From Gordonia sp. (in: high G+C Gram-positive bacteria) (GTDB taxonomy: Bacteria; Actinomycetota; Actinomycetes; Mycobacteriales; Mycobacteriaceae): a DNA stretch of 35,329 nucleotides. Positions 25,862 to 32,769 of this stretch are shown here, in pieces. The translations under genes were made by a program, and so were the position numbers. The stretch is taken from contig NZ_JAGQTN010000055.1 in NCBI RefSeq assembly GCF_020438995.1, positions 1 through 35,329 of the forward strand, read 5' to 3'. Below the pieces are notes generated by a model. It was not told where the DNA came from, did no database searches, and saw nothing but the letters and a program-made list of their open reading frames with translations. Numbering within the stretch: position 1 is the first letter of the stretch; each line of letters starts with the position of its first letter.

Positions 25862-25935
25862 CGCGGGGTGGAGCAGCTCGGTAGCTCGCTGGGCTCATAA
25901 CCCAGAGGTCGCAGGTTCAAATCCTGTCCCCGCTA
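25862..25935 (+). tRNA. Initiator tRNA-fMet(CAT)
   Basis: 74 nt in a full cloverleaf. The anticodon loop is CTCATAA with CAT. The anticodon stem has three consecutive G:C pairs (CTGGG/CCCAG), the first acceptor position is unpaired (C1 against T72), and the D stem has A11:T24; all three are initiator features. The T arm is GCAGG TTCAAAT CCTGT with TTCAAAT as loop. CCA is not encoded (the 3' end reads CGCTA). It stands directly before the CRISPR-Cas region. Confidence 0.95.
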
Positions 25936-25940
25936 CTCTG

Positions 25941-25977
25941 ATTCAGGCGCCGGATCCAACGGATCCGGCGCCTGAAT
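25941..25977. terminator. Perfect 17-bp inverted repeat after the tRNA
   Basis: ATTCAGGCGCCGGATCC (25941-25957) and its exact reverse complement (25961-25977) flank an AAC loop. It begins 6 bp after the tRNA. The following T run is short (TTT), but a stem of this strength is likely to end the tRNA transcript and to block transcription toward cas3. Confidence 0.75.
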
Positions 25978-26227
25978 GCATTTGAGACTTGATCTACCCA
26001 CCAACACCCTCCGCTTTCGAGGTCTGAGCACCGCTCTGGCATGCCTGGCGGATCGACTTCCGGCTGCTGCCGGAGACCGAGGTCTGGTTCGGCGCTCAAG
26101 CCGCCGAACAGGGGGATCCGAAATGGAGCCCGCTGGCCGGGTCCGAAACGACAGGCGTTTGAGTTCGCGTTACCGGTCGTAGTGGCGTTCAAACAAGAAT
26201 GTCAGACGCTTGTGGGATGGTCATCTC
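25978..26227. other. Gene-free stretch between tRNA hairpin and cas3
   Basis: About 250 bp with no supportable gene. One frame reads WRIDFRLLPETEVWFG and then about 25 more residues to a TGA near 26163, which may be a remnant of a lost gene; it has no start or ribosome binding site. GGTCA-TCTCG-TGACC (26219-26233) is a short palindrome over the cas3 start codon. I see no convincing cas3 promoter. Confidence 0.4.
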
Positions 26228-28564
26228 GTGACCACGATTCAGGACCAGCTGGGTGTCCGAGAGCGCGACGAAGTGGTGCCGGCGAGGCCACTCTCGACGG
26301 AGCAATGTTTGTACGCGCACACGCCGGATCAAACCGGAAAAAGTGTGTGGCACTTGTGGTCGGACCACGCCGTGGCGGTGGCGGAGTTGGCCGCCGAGTT
26401 CGCGGCGCCGTTCGGTGGTTCCTCCCTGTGTCGGCTCGCGGGCCTGGTGCATGATGCGGGGAAGCTGACTGCGGAGGTTCAGGATGCGCTGCGCGCACGT
26501 GCGGTCGATGGCGGTGCGAAACTCGGTGCGCCGCACAAACTTGAGGGCGCGGCGCTTGCTGGTCTGCTGCTGGAGGCGGGCAACGTCGAAGCTGCCAGGG
26601 TGATGGCGTTGATGAACTTTGGCCACCACAATCAGATCCCGGACCTTCCGAGTCCGTACGTTCCTGTGCGTGCGGCGCTGAATTGGATGAATCGGTTCCC
26701 TGGTCATCTGGACGCACTGGTTACCCTGATTGAGGACGAAGTCCCTTTCGACCTCCGGGAGCTTGCAAACAACGTCACGCTTCCCGAGTGGCTTCATAAA
26801 CGCTTGGACTACGAGTTGTTCACCCGGATGTGTCACTCCGCCTTGGTCGATGCGGACTACCTGGACACCGCCGGCCACTTCAACGGGTCAGGGACACCGG
26901 CGCGATCGGAAACCCACGGCATGGAATCGCTTCGAGAGGAGTTCGTTCGTGCCTACGCCGGGAAACACGGCAGCCACCCCGCTGCGGGCGACGATGTCGG
27001 GGCGATGCGGTGGGACTACTTCGAGCGGGCACGCACGGTAGGTGAGCAATCGCCGCTGAATTCGGGGATCTACCGACTGCCGGCCCCGACCGGTTCGGGG
27101 AAGACGATGTCGTCGGCGATCTTCGCGCTGAGCCATGCCGTAAAGACTGAGAAGAGACGCGTGATCGTCGCTGTGCCCTACACATCGATCACAACACAGA
27201 ACGCGAACGTCTACCGTCAGATGTTTCAGGACCTCGGCGACGAGATCGTCCTGGAGCATCACTCCAACATCCTCGACGATGCAACCGCCGATAACCCGTG
27301 GCGTCGTCTCGCCGCCGAGAACTGGGATGCCGAGTTCATCGTCACCACGACGGTCCAGTTGTTGGAGTCGCTCTTCGATAACCGCCCCCGAGCCACCCGA
27401 AAACTGCATCGGATCGCCAACTCGGTGGTCATCATCGACGAGGTGCAGGCGTTGCCGGTCGAGTTGGTGCCGGCGATTTTGCAGATGATGCGCGAACTCA
27501 GCGACCACTACGGCGTCACGTTCTTGCTCTCCTCAGCGACGCAACCCTCGTTCTGGAGTCTGCCCGAATGGGCCGAACTGAAGCCCATCGATCTGGCGCC
27601 TGTCGATTACATACCGCCGATCACCCGGAGAGTTCGCTATGACGTACGCGCTGCCGAACAGCCCTGGGAAGACATCGCAAACGAACTGAGCAGTGAGCGC
27701 CAGGCACTGACGATCGTCAACACGACGACGGACGCACAGCGGCTCCACCGTCTTGTCCAGAGCACTGCGGGGGACGGGGTCGTGGTACTCCACCTGTCGA
27801 CGAGGATGTACAGCCGGCACCGGGCAGTGGTGCTCGAGGAGGCCAAAGCGCGCCTGGCAAATGATGAGCCGATCATCTTGATCTCGACCCAGTTGATCGA
27901 GGCAGGCGTCGATATCGACTTCCCCGTGGTGTTCCGCGCACTGGGTCCGGCGGACTCCGTGGTGCAAAGCGCCGGCCGCTGCAACCGAGAGGGGCGTCTG
28001 GGAACATCAGGCGGGCGAGTCGTCGTCTTCCAGCCCCTCAGCCCCCGCGGCCCGTCGGGCGCCTACCGGACCGCCACCGAACACACCAGAGCGATATTTA
28101 TCCCGCAGCAATCCGCTGCCGGTTCGCCACCGTGCTTCGGTGATCCAACAGCGATGGCCGACTACTACACGCTTCTCTACGGGAGCTATCACGGCGGTGG
28201 CCAGGCGAGCCCATCGACCACCATCCGGGAGCATCGAGAGAAACTGAAGTTCGAAGCAACGCGTACGAGCTTCCAAATGATCGATGACCGCTCGATCGCG
28301 GTGCTGATCAATGACCCGATCGACGAGACCGATCGAGTGGCCCTTGACGCCTTGATCGAGCGCCTGTGTCACCCGGCGTACGTGATGTCGCGTGCCGAGC
28401 GACGAACAGTCTCGGCATTGAGCGCCTCCATCCCGCGAGCCTTCATTCAGCGGTATCCAGGCATGACCGAGCAACTAGCGGGCGGACCCCTGCTTTGGAC
28501 GGGGGAGTACGACCCTGAATGCGGCGTCGTGGTCGAGGCCCCGTCGGAGGCGACGATCTGGTGA
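26228..28564 (+). CDS. cas3: Type I-C CRISPR nuclease-helicase Cas3
   Basis: 778 residues from GTG 26228, with GGGATGG 7 nt upstream; TTG 26210 is a longer alternative. The N-terminal HD nuclease has HLWSDHAVAVAEL and LAGLVHDAGKL (HD near residue 76). The SF2 helicase has APTGSGKT (about 285-292), VVIIDEVQAL (DEVQ box), LLSSATQ, ISTQLIEAGVDIDF and QSAGRCNREGR. Cas3 is recruited by target-bound Cascade and degrades the displaced strand. It is first in the I-C gene order. A 189-bp gap holding a crRNA-like element separates it from cas5, so it may be expressed apart from the other cas genes. Confidence 0.96.
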   Translation: MTTIQDQLGVRERDEVVPARPLSTEQCLYAHTPDQTGKSVWHLWSDHAVAVAELAAEFAAPFGGSSLCRLAGLVHDAGKLTAEVQDALRARAVDGGAKLGAPHKLEGAALAGLLLEAGNVEAARVMALMNFGHHNQIPDLPSPYVPVRAALNWMNRFPGHLDALVTLIEDEVPFDLRELANNVTLPEWLHKRLDYELFTRMCHSALVDADYLDTAGHFNGSGTPARSETHGMESLREEFVRAYAGKHGSHPAAGDDVGAMRWDYFERARTVGEQSPLNSGIYRLPAPTGSGKTMSSAIFALSHAVKTEKRRVIVAVPYTSITTQNANVYRQMFQDLGDEIVLEHHSNILDDATADNPWRRLAAENWDAEFIVTTTVQLLESLFDNRPRATRKLHRIANSVVIIDEVQALPVELVPAILQMMRELSDHYGVTFLLSSATQPSFWSLPEWAELKPIDLAPVDYIPPITRRVRYDVRAAEQPWEDIANELSSERQALTIVNTTTDAQRLHRLVQSTAGDGVVVLHLSTRMYSRHRAVVLEEAKARLANDEPIILISTQLIEAGVDIDFPVVFRALGPADSVVQSAGRCNREGRLGTSGGRVVVFQPLSPRGPSGAYRTATEHTRAIFIPQQSAAGSPPCFGDPTAMADYYTLLYGSYHGGGQASPSTTIREHREKLKFEATRTSFQMIDDRSIAVLINDPIDETDRVALDALIERLCHPAYVMSRAERRTVSALSASIPRAFIQRYPGMTEQLAGGPLLWTGEYDPECGVVVEAPSEATIW

Positions 28565-28591
28565 CTGGTGACCGGTCTCTGCAACTACATT
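28561..28591 (+). promoter_or_regulatory. Possible promoter of the crRNA-like RNA
   Basis: TACATT (28586-28591) fits TANNNT. GTGACT (28561-28566) at a 19-nt spacing is a weak -35 overlapping the cas3 stop. The start point would fall near 28598, exactly at the foot of the repeat-like stem. Prediction by eye. Confidence 0.4.
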
Positions 28592-28597
28592 GGAGCC

Positions 28598-28706
28598 GCG
28601 CCGACCAACAGGGTCGGCGGGAGTCTCAACCTTTTGTCGTCGGAGATCGACACCTGTGCGCTGCCCTTCCTCTCATAGCTTGGAGGGGCAGCGCACGCCT
28701 CGTTTT
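28598..28706 (+). ncRNA. CRISPR-repeat-like regulatory RNA (CreR-type) in the cas3-cas5 gap
   Basis: The element 28594-28630 is 37 nt like the array repeat. Its last 12 bases (28619-28630, GGGAGTCTCAAC) are identical to the repeat's. Upstream, CGCCGACC (28599-28606) and GGTCGGCG (28612-28619) form an 8-bp stem with a 5-nt AACAG loop. The stem sequence differs from the array's CACCCCGGC/GCCGGGGTG, but loop length and the distance to the 3' end are the same. Cas5c, which cuts at the 3' foot of this stem in type I-C, would leave the same 11-nt handle (28620-28630). The following pseudo-spacer (from 28631, CTTTTGTCGTCGG...) matches the region just upstream of cas5. A hairpin at 28656-28696 closes the unit. 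Known relatives are CreR/CreA guides of other CRISPR types. Transcription and processing are inferred. Confidence 0.8.
28656..28706 (+). terminator. Hairpin closing the crRNA-like RNA
   Basis: GTGCGCTGCCC (28656-28666) pairs perfectly with GGGCAGCGCAC (28686-28696); loop 19 nt; TTTT at 28703-28706 after a 6-nt gap. It may terminate the small RNA, insulate cas5 from cas3 read-through, or act as a second pseudo-repeat that caps the 3' end (its left arm begins GTGC like the array repeat). Confidence 0.6.
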
Positions 28707-28710
28707 CATC

Positions 28711-28723
28711 TCGAAATATTCGA
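28711..28723. promoter_or_regulatory. TCGAA-ATA-TTCGA palindrome upstream of cas5
   Basis: A 5-3-5 inverted repeat 31 bp before the cas5 start codon, in an AT-rich pocket unlike its surroundings. It could be part of the cas5 operon promoter or a protein operator. No clear -35/-10 pair can be assigned around it. Confidence 0.35.
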
Positions 28724-28730
28724 ACTTTCG

Positions 28731-28752
28731 CGATCTAAGACGATAAAAGGAA
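28731..28752 (-). promoter_or_regulatory. Predicted target site of the crRNA-like RNA at the cas5 operon start
   Basis: Read on the minus strand, 28752-28750 is TTC, the canonical type I-C PAM. Next, 28749-28731 reads CTTTT-A-TCGTC-TT-AGATCG. The pseudo-spacer from 28631 reads CTTTT-G-TCGTC-GG-AGATCG: 16 of 19 match. Mismatches are at 6, 12 and 13, and matching stops after 19. Positions 6 and 12 are among those flipped out and not read by type I Cascade. The site covers the cas5 ribosome-binding sequence and begins 4 bp before the ATG. Partial pairing should allow binding and repression but not Cas3 cutting. Confidence 0.8.
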
Positions 28753-28753
28753 C

Positions 28754-29464
28754 ATGGAGTACCTTCGAACTATGAGCGTTCACCACGACTGGAGCGGTCT
28801 CACCGCTCCCGACACGTTCCGTTACCCGAGCATCCGCGTCCAAGCACGCGGGGACTTTGCTTGCTTTACTCGGCCAGAACTCGTGAGCGAACGAGTGAGT
28901 TACCCGGTTATGACTCCCACGGCCGCGGTCGGGCTGCTGTCCGCGACGCTCTGGAAACCGCAGTTCAGGTGGGTGATCGAGCGGATCGAGGTTCTCGCCA
29001 AGGTCTCATGGACGACCATGAGGCGGAACGAGAGCGAAACAGCGATCACGCGTGACCACCTCGCCCGTGGCTACCTCGACGTCGACAACGCGGTACAGCA
29101 GCGGATGACAACCATGCTCCGTGACGTTCACTACCGAATCCACGCTAACGTCTGGGTCCACCCTGACGCCGTCGAACAAGACCCGGCCAAATGGCGTGCC
29201 CAGTTCACTCGACGTGTCGAACGCGGACAGTCGTTCCGGCAGCCCTTCCTCGGCATGCGCGAGTTCCACGCGGACGTGACACCTGCAGATGACACCAAGC
29301 CCATCACCTGGAACGAGGACCTGGGGGTCATGCTTCACAGCATCAACTACAACGAGCAGACCGGTGCGGAAACCTACGACTGGTTCGATGCCAAGATCGT
29401 CAACGGTGTGCTTGACATCCCTCGTGCGGGGCTGATGGCTGAAGCCGGTAAGGCGGGGGTTTGA
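28754..29464 (+). CDS. cas5: Cas5c (Cas5d) pre-crRNA processing endoribonuclease
   Basis: 236 residues from ATG 28754; ATG 28772 (MSVHHDWSG) is possible. AAAAGG lies just before the first ATG. In type I-C, Cas5c replaces Cas6: it cuts the repeat at the 3' foot of its hairpin and remains on the 5' handle. The Cas5 RAMP fold is recognisable from the N-terminal FRYPSIRVQARGDFACFTRPEL, the glycine-containing TPTAAVGLLSATLW segment and the later VHYRIHANVWV strand. It is the first gene of the effector operon and directly downstream of the predicted repression site. Separated by 3 bp from cas8c. Confidence 0.93.
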   Translation: MEYLRTMSVHHDWSGLTAPDTFRYPSIRVQARGDFACFTRPELVSERVSYPVMTPTAAVGLLSATLWKPQFRWVIERIEVLAKVSWTTMRRNESETAITRDHLARGYLDVDNAVQQRMTTMLRDVHYRIHANVWVHPDAVEQDPAKWRAQFTRRVERGQSFRQPFLGMREFHADVTPADDTKPITWNEDLGVMLHSINYNEQTGAETYDWFDAKIVNGVLDIPRAGLMAEAGKAGV

Positions 29465-29467
29465 GCC

Positions 29468-31312
29468 GTGTTGCTTACAGCCTTGGCGAAGTATGCGGCA
29501 CTCGACGGAGCTCCGACTGTTGGGTATGACCAAAAGAAGCTTGGCTTCATGCTGCACGTCAGTGACGACGCGAGCCATGGATACCTTGTCTCCCGCTACG
29601 AGCAGGACCGGACGAGCAGCAAACCGAAGATGGTGGCAAGGTCGGACTCGGTTCCGGCGATGGTGCGCACTGTGAAGGTGGTGCCGTTCCTCGCCTGCGA
29701 TAACGCGGGCTACGTCCTCGGGAGGCCCAAGATCGCCAAGGATCCTTCCAAACAACCGAAGGAAGACGCTGCAGCGGTCGCGAAACGCAACGCATTCGAC
29801 GATCTACTCGCCGACTATGCCGACGCCAACGACGACGCGGACGCCCACACCTTCCTTCGCTGGCGAAAGGCCGGGAGCCCTGGACTGGAGCAAAGCATCC
29901 AAGCTCTCGATGAGTTCAGCAGTAAGCGACTGGACTTGGACCCGATCGCCATCCAAGTCGGTGACACCGCTCCGCTGCACTCTCGTGCTATGGCAAAGAG
30001 GTTCTGGGCCGAGCAGATGACCGCCGCGAAATCCGGCACTGGGAACACCCAAGTGTGTCTCTCGTGCAGTCAGATGAAACCGACCGTCGACACCCTGCCC
30101 CAGTCCCTTCAAGGAGCGCTCATCCCCGCGACCAGCACGGCTAACATCGCCCTCCTGAGCACCAACTTTCCTGCTGCTTCACGAGGAGCCCGCGGCGTTG
30201 GCCTGAAGTCAGCCCCGATCTGCGTGGATTGTGCCTCCGGTGCGGTCACTGGGTTCAACAAACTCGCTGGAAGTCAGGACCACCGCTGGGGCTACCGCGG
30301 CGACCCGACCGCGACGATCTGGTGGACCACCGACGACGACCTGGGTTTCGGAGTCCTTGAGCAGCCTGAGCCCGCTCAGGTAGCGGGGTTCGTTGCTGCC
30401 CCAGAACGTGGCCGTCGACCTGTGGGTGAGATTGATGCGGCTGACCGCTTCTATGCGCTGACATTCTCAGGAAACGTCGCCCGTCTCGTGGTTCGTGGAT
30501 GGATCGACATCCCCGTCGAACAGGCACAGGAGAACGTCGCCGCGTGGTTCGACGGCATCGGCGGCCCAGACCGGGAACGGCCTTACCGATCTGTTTCCGC
30601 GATAGCCCGCAGCTGCGGTCCCTACGTCCCCTCCGACACCAACGGCGGAACGGCACCAGAGGGTGCTCGAGACCAGCTTCTTCGATGTGCGCTCACCGGA
30701 TCCGCGCCGGCTCCGGCCCTGCTCCTCGCTGCCCTGCGCCGTGCTCAGGCCGAAGTTCACTATCTCAAGCATGACGACGCTCGGGTGGTCGGGACCGTCC
30801 GAGCCCGTCAAGCAGCCCGATTCGCGCTTATCCGGTTGACCCTCAACAGGAGTTTCCTCAAGGAGAACCCATTGACCCAGTATCTCGACGAGGATCGCAA
30901 CGATCCTGCCTTCCTGTCCGGACGCCTGTTCGCGGTTCGGGAATCACTCCAACGGCAAGCGCTCGGGGGAGAAGTGAACGCCACGATCACCGACCGCTAC
31001 TTCGAGCGCGCGTCGTCGAACCCGGCCAGCGTCGACCACGCGCTCTCGGTGCTCGCGCAACAACACCTGAATGCCGTCGGACGCAAAGTGGGCAAGGGAG
31101 CCCGCATTCGCTTCGAGAGGCAACTCGACGAACTCCACGCCCGGCAACCAGAGGGCGCCCCCGGTCACCTCGCAGCAAAGGACCAAGCCCTCTGGATCGC
31201 TGGCTACCACCAGCAGCGACAGGCGAACTTCGACGCCTGGAAGGTTGCGAAAGCCGCCAAGGAAGACCAATCCGCATCGTTCAACCAACCCGAGACGGCC
31301 AAGGAAGACTGA
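29468..31312 (+). CDS. cas8c: Cas8c (Csd1) large subunit of type I-C Cascade
   Basis: 614 residues from GTG 29468, 3 bp after cas5. Csd1 features include the N-terminal LLTALAKYAAL and a zinc finger from C197-x2-C200 (CLSCSQMKP) and C252-x2-C255 (CVDCASG). The central FYALTFSGNVARLVVRGWIDI block and a helical C-terminus follow. It recognises the PAM and nucleates the R-loop. The last ~146 residues match the position of the internally translated small subunit Cas11c, and an in-frame start with a good ribosome binding site is present there. One base separates its stop from the cas7 ATG. Confidence 0.93.
   Translation: MLLTALAKYAALDGAPTVGYDQKKLGFMLHVSDDASHGYLVSRYEQDRTSSKPKMVARSDSVPAMVRTVKVVPFLACDNAGYVLGRPKIAKDPSKQPKEDAAAVAKRNAFDDLLADYADANDDADAHTFLRWRKAGSPGLEQSIQALDEFSSKRLDLDPIAIQVGDTAPLHSRAMAKRFWAEQMTAAKSGTGNTQVCLSCSQMKPTVDTLPQSLQGALIPATSTANIALLSTNFPAASRGARGVGLKSAPICVDCASGAVTGFNKLAGSQDHRWGYRGDPTATIWWTTDDDLGFGVLEQPEPAQVAGFVAAPERGRRPVGEIDAADRFYALTFSGNVARLVVRGWIDIPVEQAQENVAAWFDGIGGPDRERPYRSVSAIARSCGPYVPSDTNGGTAPEGARDQLLRCALTGSAPAPALLLAALRRAQAEVHYLKHDDARVVGTVRARQAARFALIRLTLNRSFLKENPLTQYLDEDRNDPAFLSGRLFAVRESLQRQALGGEVNATITDRYFERASSNPASVDHALSVLAQQHLNAVGRKVGKGARIRFERQLDELHARQPEGAPGHLAAKDQALWIAGYHQQRQANFDAWKVAKAAKEDQSASFNQPETAKED
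30872..31312 (+). CDS. cas11c: Cas11c small subunit, internal start within cas8c
   Basis: AAGGAG (30860-30865) stands 6 nt before an in-frame TTG (30872-30874, residue 469 of Cas8c). Translation from it gives 146 residues beginning with TQYLDEDRNDPAFLSGRLFAVRE and ending at the Cas8c stop. Type I-C systems are known to make the small subunit Cas11c from inside cas8c, starting just before the same 'GRLFAV' region. It lines the Cascade belly next to Cas7. The start is well supported by sequence; protein production is inference. Confidence 0.75.
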   Translation: MTQYLDEDRNDPAFLSGRLFAVRESLQRQALGGEVNATITDRYFERASSNPASVDHALSVLAQQHLNAVGRKVGKGARIRFERQLDELHARQPEGAPGHLAAKDQALWIAGYHQQRQANFDAWKVAKAAKEDQSASFNQPETAKED

Positions 31313-31313
31313 G

Positions 31314-32189
31314 ATGACCACCCACAGCGACCCCACGGTCAAACACGACGCCCTCTATCTCTTCGAGGCGTACGACTCCAACCCGAACGGCGACCCGGAC
31401 AACGCGGGCAAGCCCCGCACCGACCTCGACACCGGACACGGCTTGGTCTCCGACGTGAGTATCAAACGCAAGGTCCGCGACGCGATCCAGTTCCAGATCG
31501 ATGAGGGCATCCTTCCTGCCGAACACAACCGGATCTTCATCCGTCGCGGAGTCGCACTTAACGCCGAACTCGAGGACGCGTACGACACCCTTGGCTTGGA
31601 GAAGGGTAAGAACGTCAAGGGTGACTCAGTCGCAAAGGCTGGCTCCTACATGGTCGAGAACTACTTCGACGTGCGAATGTTCGGTGCTGTCATGAGCACT
31701 GGCAACGCGTCGGCTGGCAAGATCACTGGGCCGGTCACCATCGGCATCGCGCGCTCGCTCGACCCGGTCCTCCCCATCGACCTCAGTATCACGCGTACGG
31801 CCTCCACCAAGGAGGAGAATAAGGACAACGCCTCCCAGATGGGCAGCAAGACTGTGATTCCGTACGGTCTCTATGCCTGCCGAGTGCACTATCAGCCCAC
31901 CCGGAACAACCAGGTCACCAGCGTAGACCTTGAAGCGCTCTGGTCGACCCTGACCAACATGTTCGAGGTGACCCGCAGCGCGGCACGACCTGACGTCTCG
32001 GTTCGCAACCTGTTCGTGTTCAGCCACTCCAACGCACTCGGCAACGCGCCGGCCCGCACCCTCCTCGACTCGATCAAGATCACCAAGACGACCGACAAGG
32101 AGATCCCGACGACCGGCGCCGACTACACCATCACCCCGCCCGTCGAGGGCGAGGTCAAGCCCGGTGTGACCTTCAAACAGGTCCTATGA
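31314..32189 (+). CDS. cas7: Cas7c (Csd2) backbone subunit of type I-C Cascade
   Basis: 291 residues from ATG 31314. Begins with the Csd2 strand ALYLFEAYDSNPNGDPD and goes on to LVSDVSIKRKVRD, YFDVRMFGAVMSTG and GPVTIGIARSLDP, the usual Cas7 order. Ends ITPPVEGEVKPGVTFKQVL. About seven copies coat the spacer of the crRNA; each kinks every sixth base, which is why position 6 of a target is ignored. Packed between cas8c and cas4 with single-base gaps. Confidence 0.96.
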   Translation: MTTHSDPTVKHDALYLFEAYDSNPNGDPDNAGKPRTDLDTGHGLVSDVSIKRKVRDAIQFQIDEGILPAEHNRIFIRRGVALNAELEDAYDTLGLEKGKNVKGDSVAKAGSYMVENYFDVRMFGAVMSTGNASAGKITGPVTIGIARSLDPVLPIDLSITRTASTKEENKDNASQMGSKTVIPYGLYACRVHYQPTRNNQVTSVDLEALWSTLTNMFEVTRSAARPDVSVRNLFVFSHSNALGNAPARTLLDSIKITKTTDKEIPTTGADYTITPPVEGEVKPGVTFKQVL

Positions 32190-32190
32190 C

Positions 32191-32769
32191 ATGAGCGACG
32201 AGGGCGACGCCGAGTGGTTGACCCTTTCGACGCTGCAGCACTACGCCTACTGCCCACGGCAGGCTTCACTCCTTCGCGAAGGAGTGTGGGCAGACAACCA
32301 CATCACGGTAGAGGGAACATCAGGTCACACCCGCGTCGACGCAGGCGGTGCCGACCACCGTCGCGGGGTCACGGTCCACCACAACGTCGCCCTCGTCAGC
32401 CACGTTCATCACATTTACGGCATCGCCGACGCGATTGAATGCGCCGCCGACGGGATCCTGATGCCGGTCGAGCACAAACGCGGCCGAGGAGCCGGAAACC
32501 TATTTCCGACGATCGCTCAAACCATCGCGCAAGCCATATGTCTCGAAGAAATGCTGCACACACTGGTCCCTGCTGTGGCGATCTACATCACCAAAGAGAA
32601 GCGACGCGAACTCGTACGCGTGAACGAGTATCGAGACGCGGTGATCAACCTGATCGCCGAGGCGCGCGTCGCGCTTCAGGCCACCATTCCGGCCGCCTAC
32701 CAACCGCGACTGTGCACCTCATGCAGTGTGCAGAACGCCTGCCAACCACGGGGAGTGCAGTGGCTGTGA
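32191..32769 (+). CDS. cas4: Cas4 adaptation exonuclease
   Basis: 192 residues. RecB-like nuclease with LQHYAYCPRQASLL at the N-terminus (first cluster cysteine, about 21), GIADAIE and PVEHKRGRG (acidic and lysine nuclease motif) in the middle, and C-terminal LCTSCSVQNACQP (the other three Fe-S cysteines). Cas4 trims prespacers and enforces the PAM with Cas1-Cas2. One base after cas7; overlaps the cas1 start. Confidence 0.94.
   Translation: MSDEGDAEWLTLSTLQHYAYCPRQASLLREGVWADNHITVEGTSGHTRVDAGGADHRRGVTVHHNVALVSHVHHIYGIADAIECAADGILMPVEHKRGRGAGNLFPTIAQTIAQAICLEEMLHTLVPAVAIYITKEKRRELVRVNEYRDAVINLIAEARVALQATIPAAYQPRLCTSCSVQNACQPRGVQWL

Noticed and set aside
25698-25898. Minus-strand small gene overlapping the tRNA region
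   Set aside because: No ribosome binding site, runs through the tRNA promoter and part of the tRNA, and resembles nothing known.
26100-26230. A second target of the pseudo-spacer upstream of cas3
   Set aside because: The best stretch (TGTCGTTTCGGA on the minus strand) needs a one-base insertion and has no seed match next to a TTC.
28697-28753. A CreT-like mini toxin paired with the crRNA-like RNA
   Set aside because: Only 57 bp remain between the hairpin and cas5, with no start codon plus ribosome binding site for a toxin. The pseudo-spacer points at cas5 itself, so an autorepressor is the better reading.
29520-29550. Target of the pseudo-spacer inside cas8c
   Set aside because: Only a six-base CTTTTG match, with no TTC in the correct position; expected by chance.
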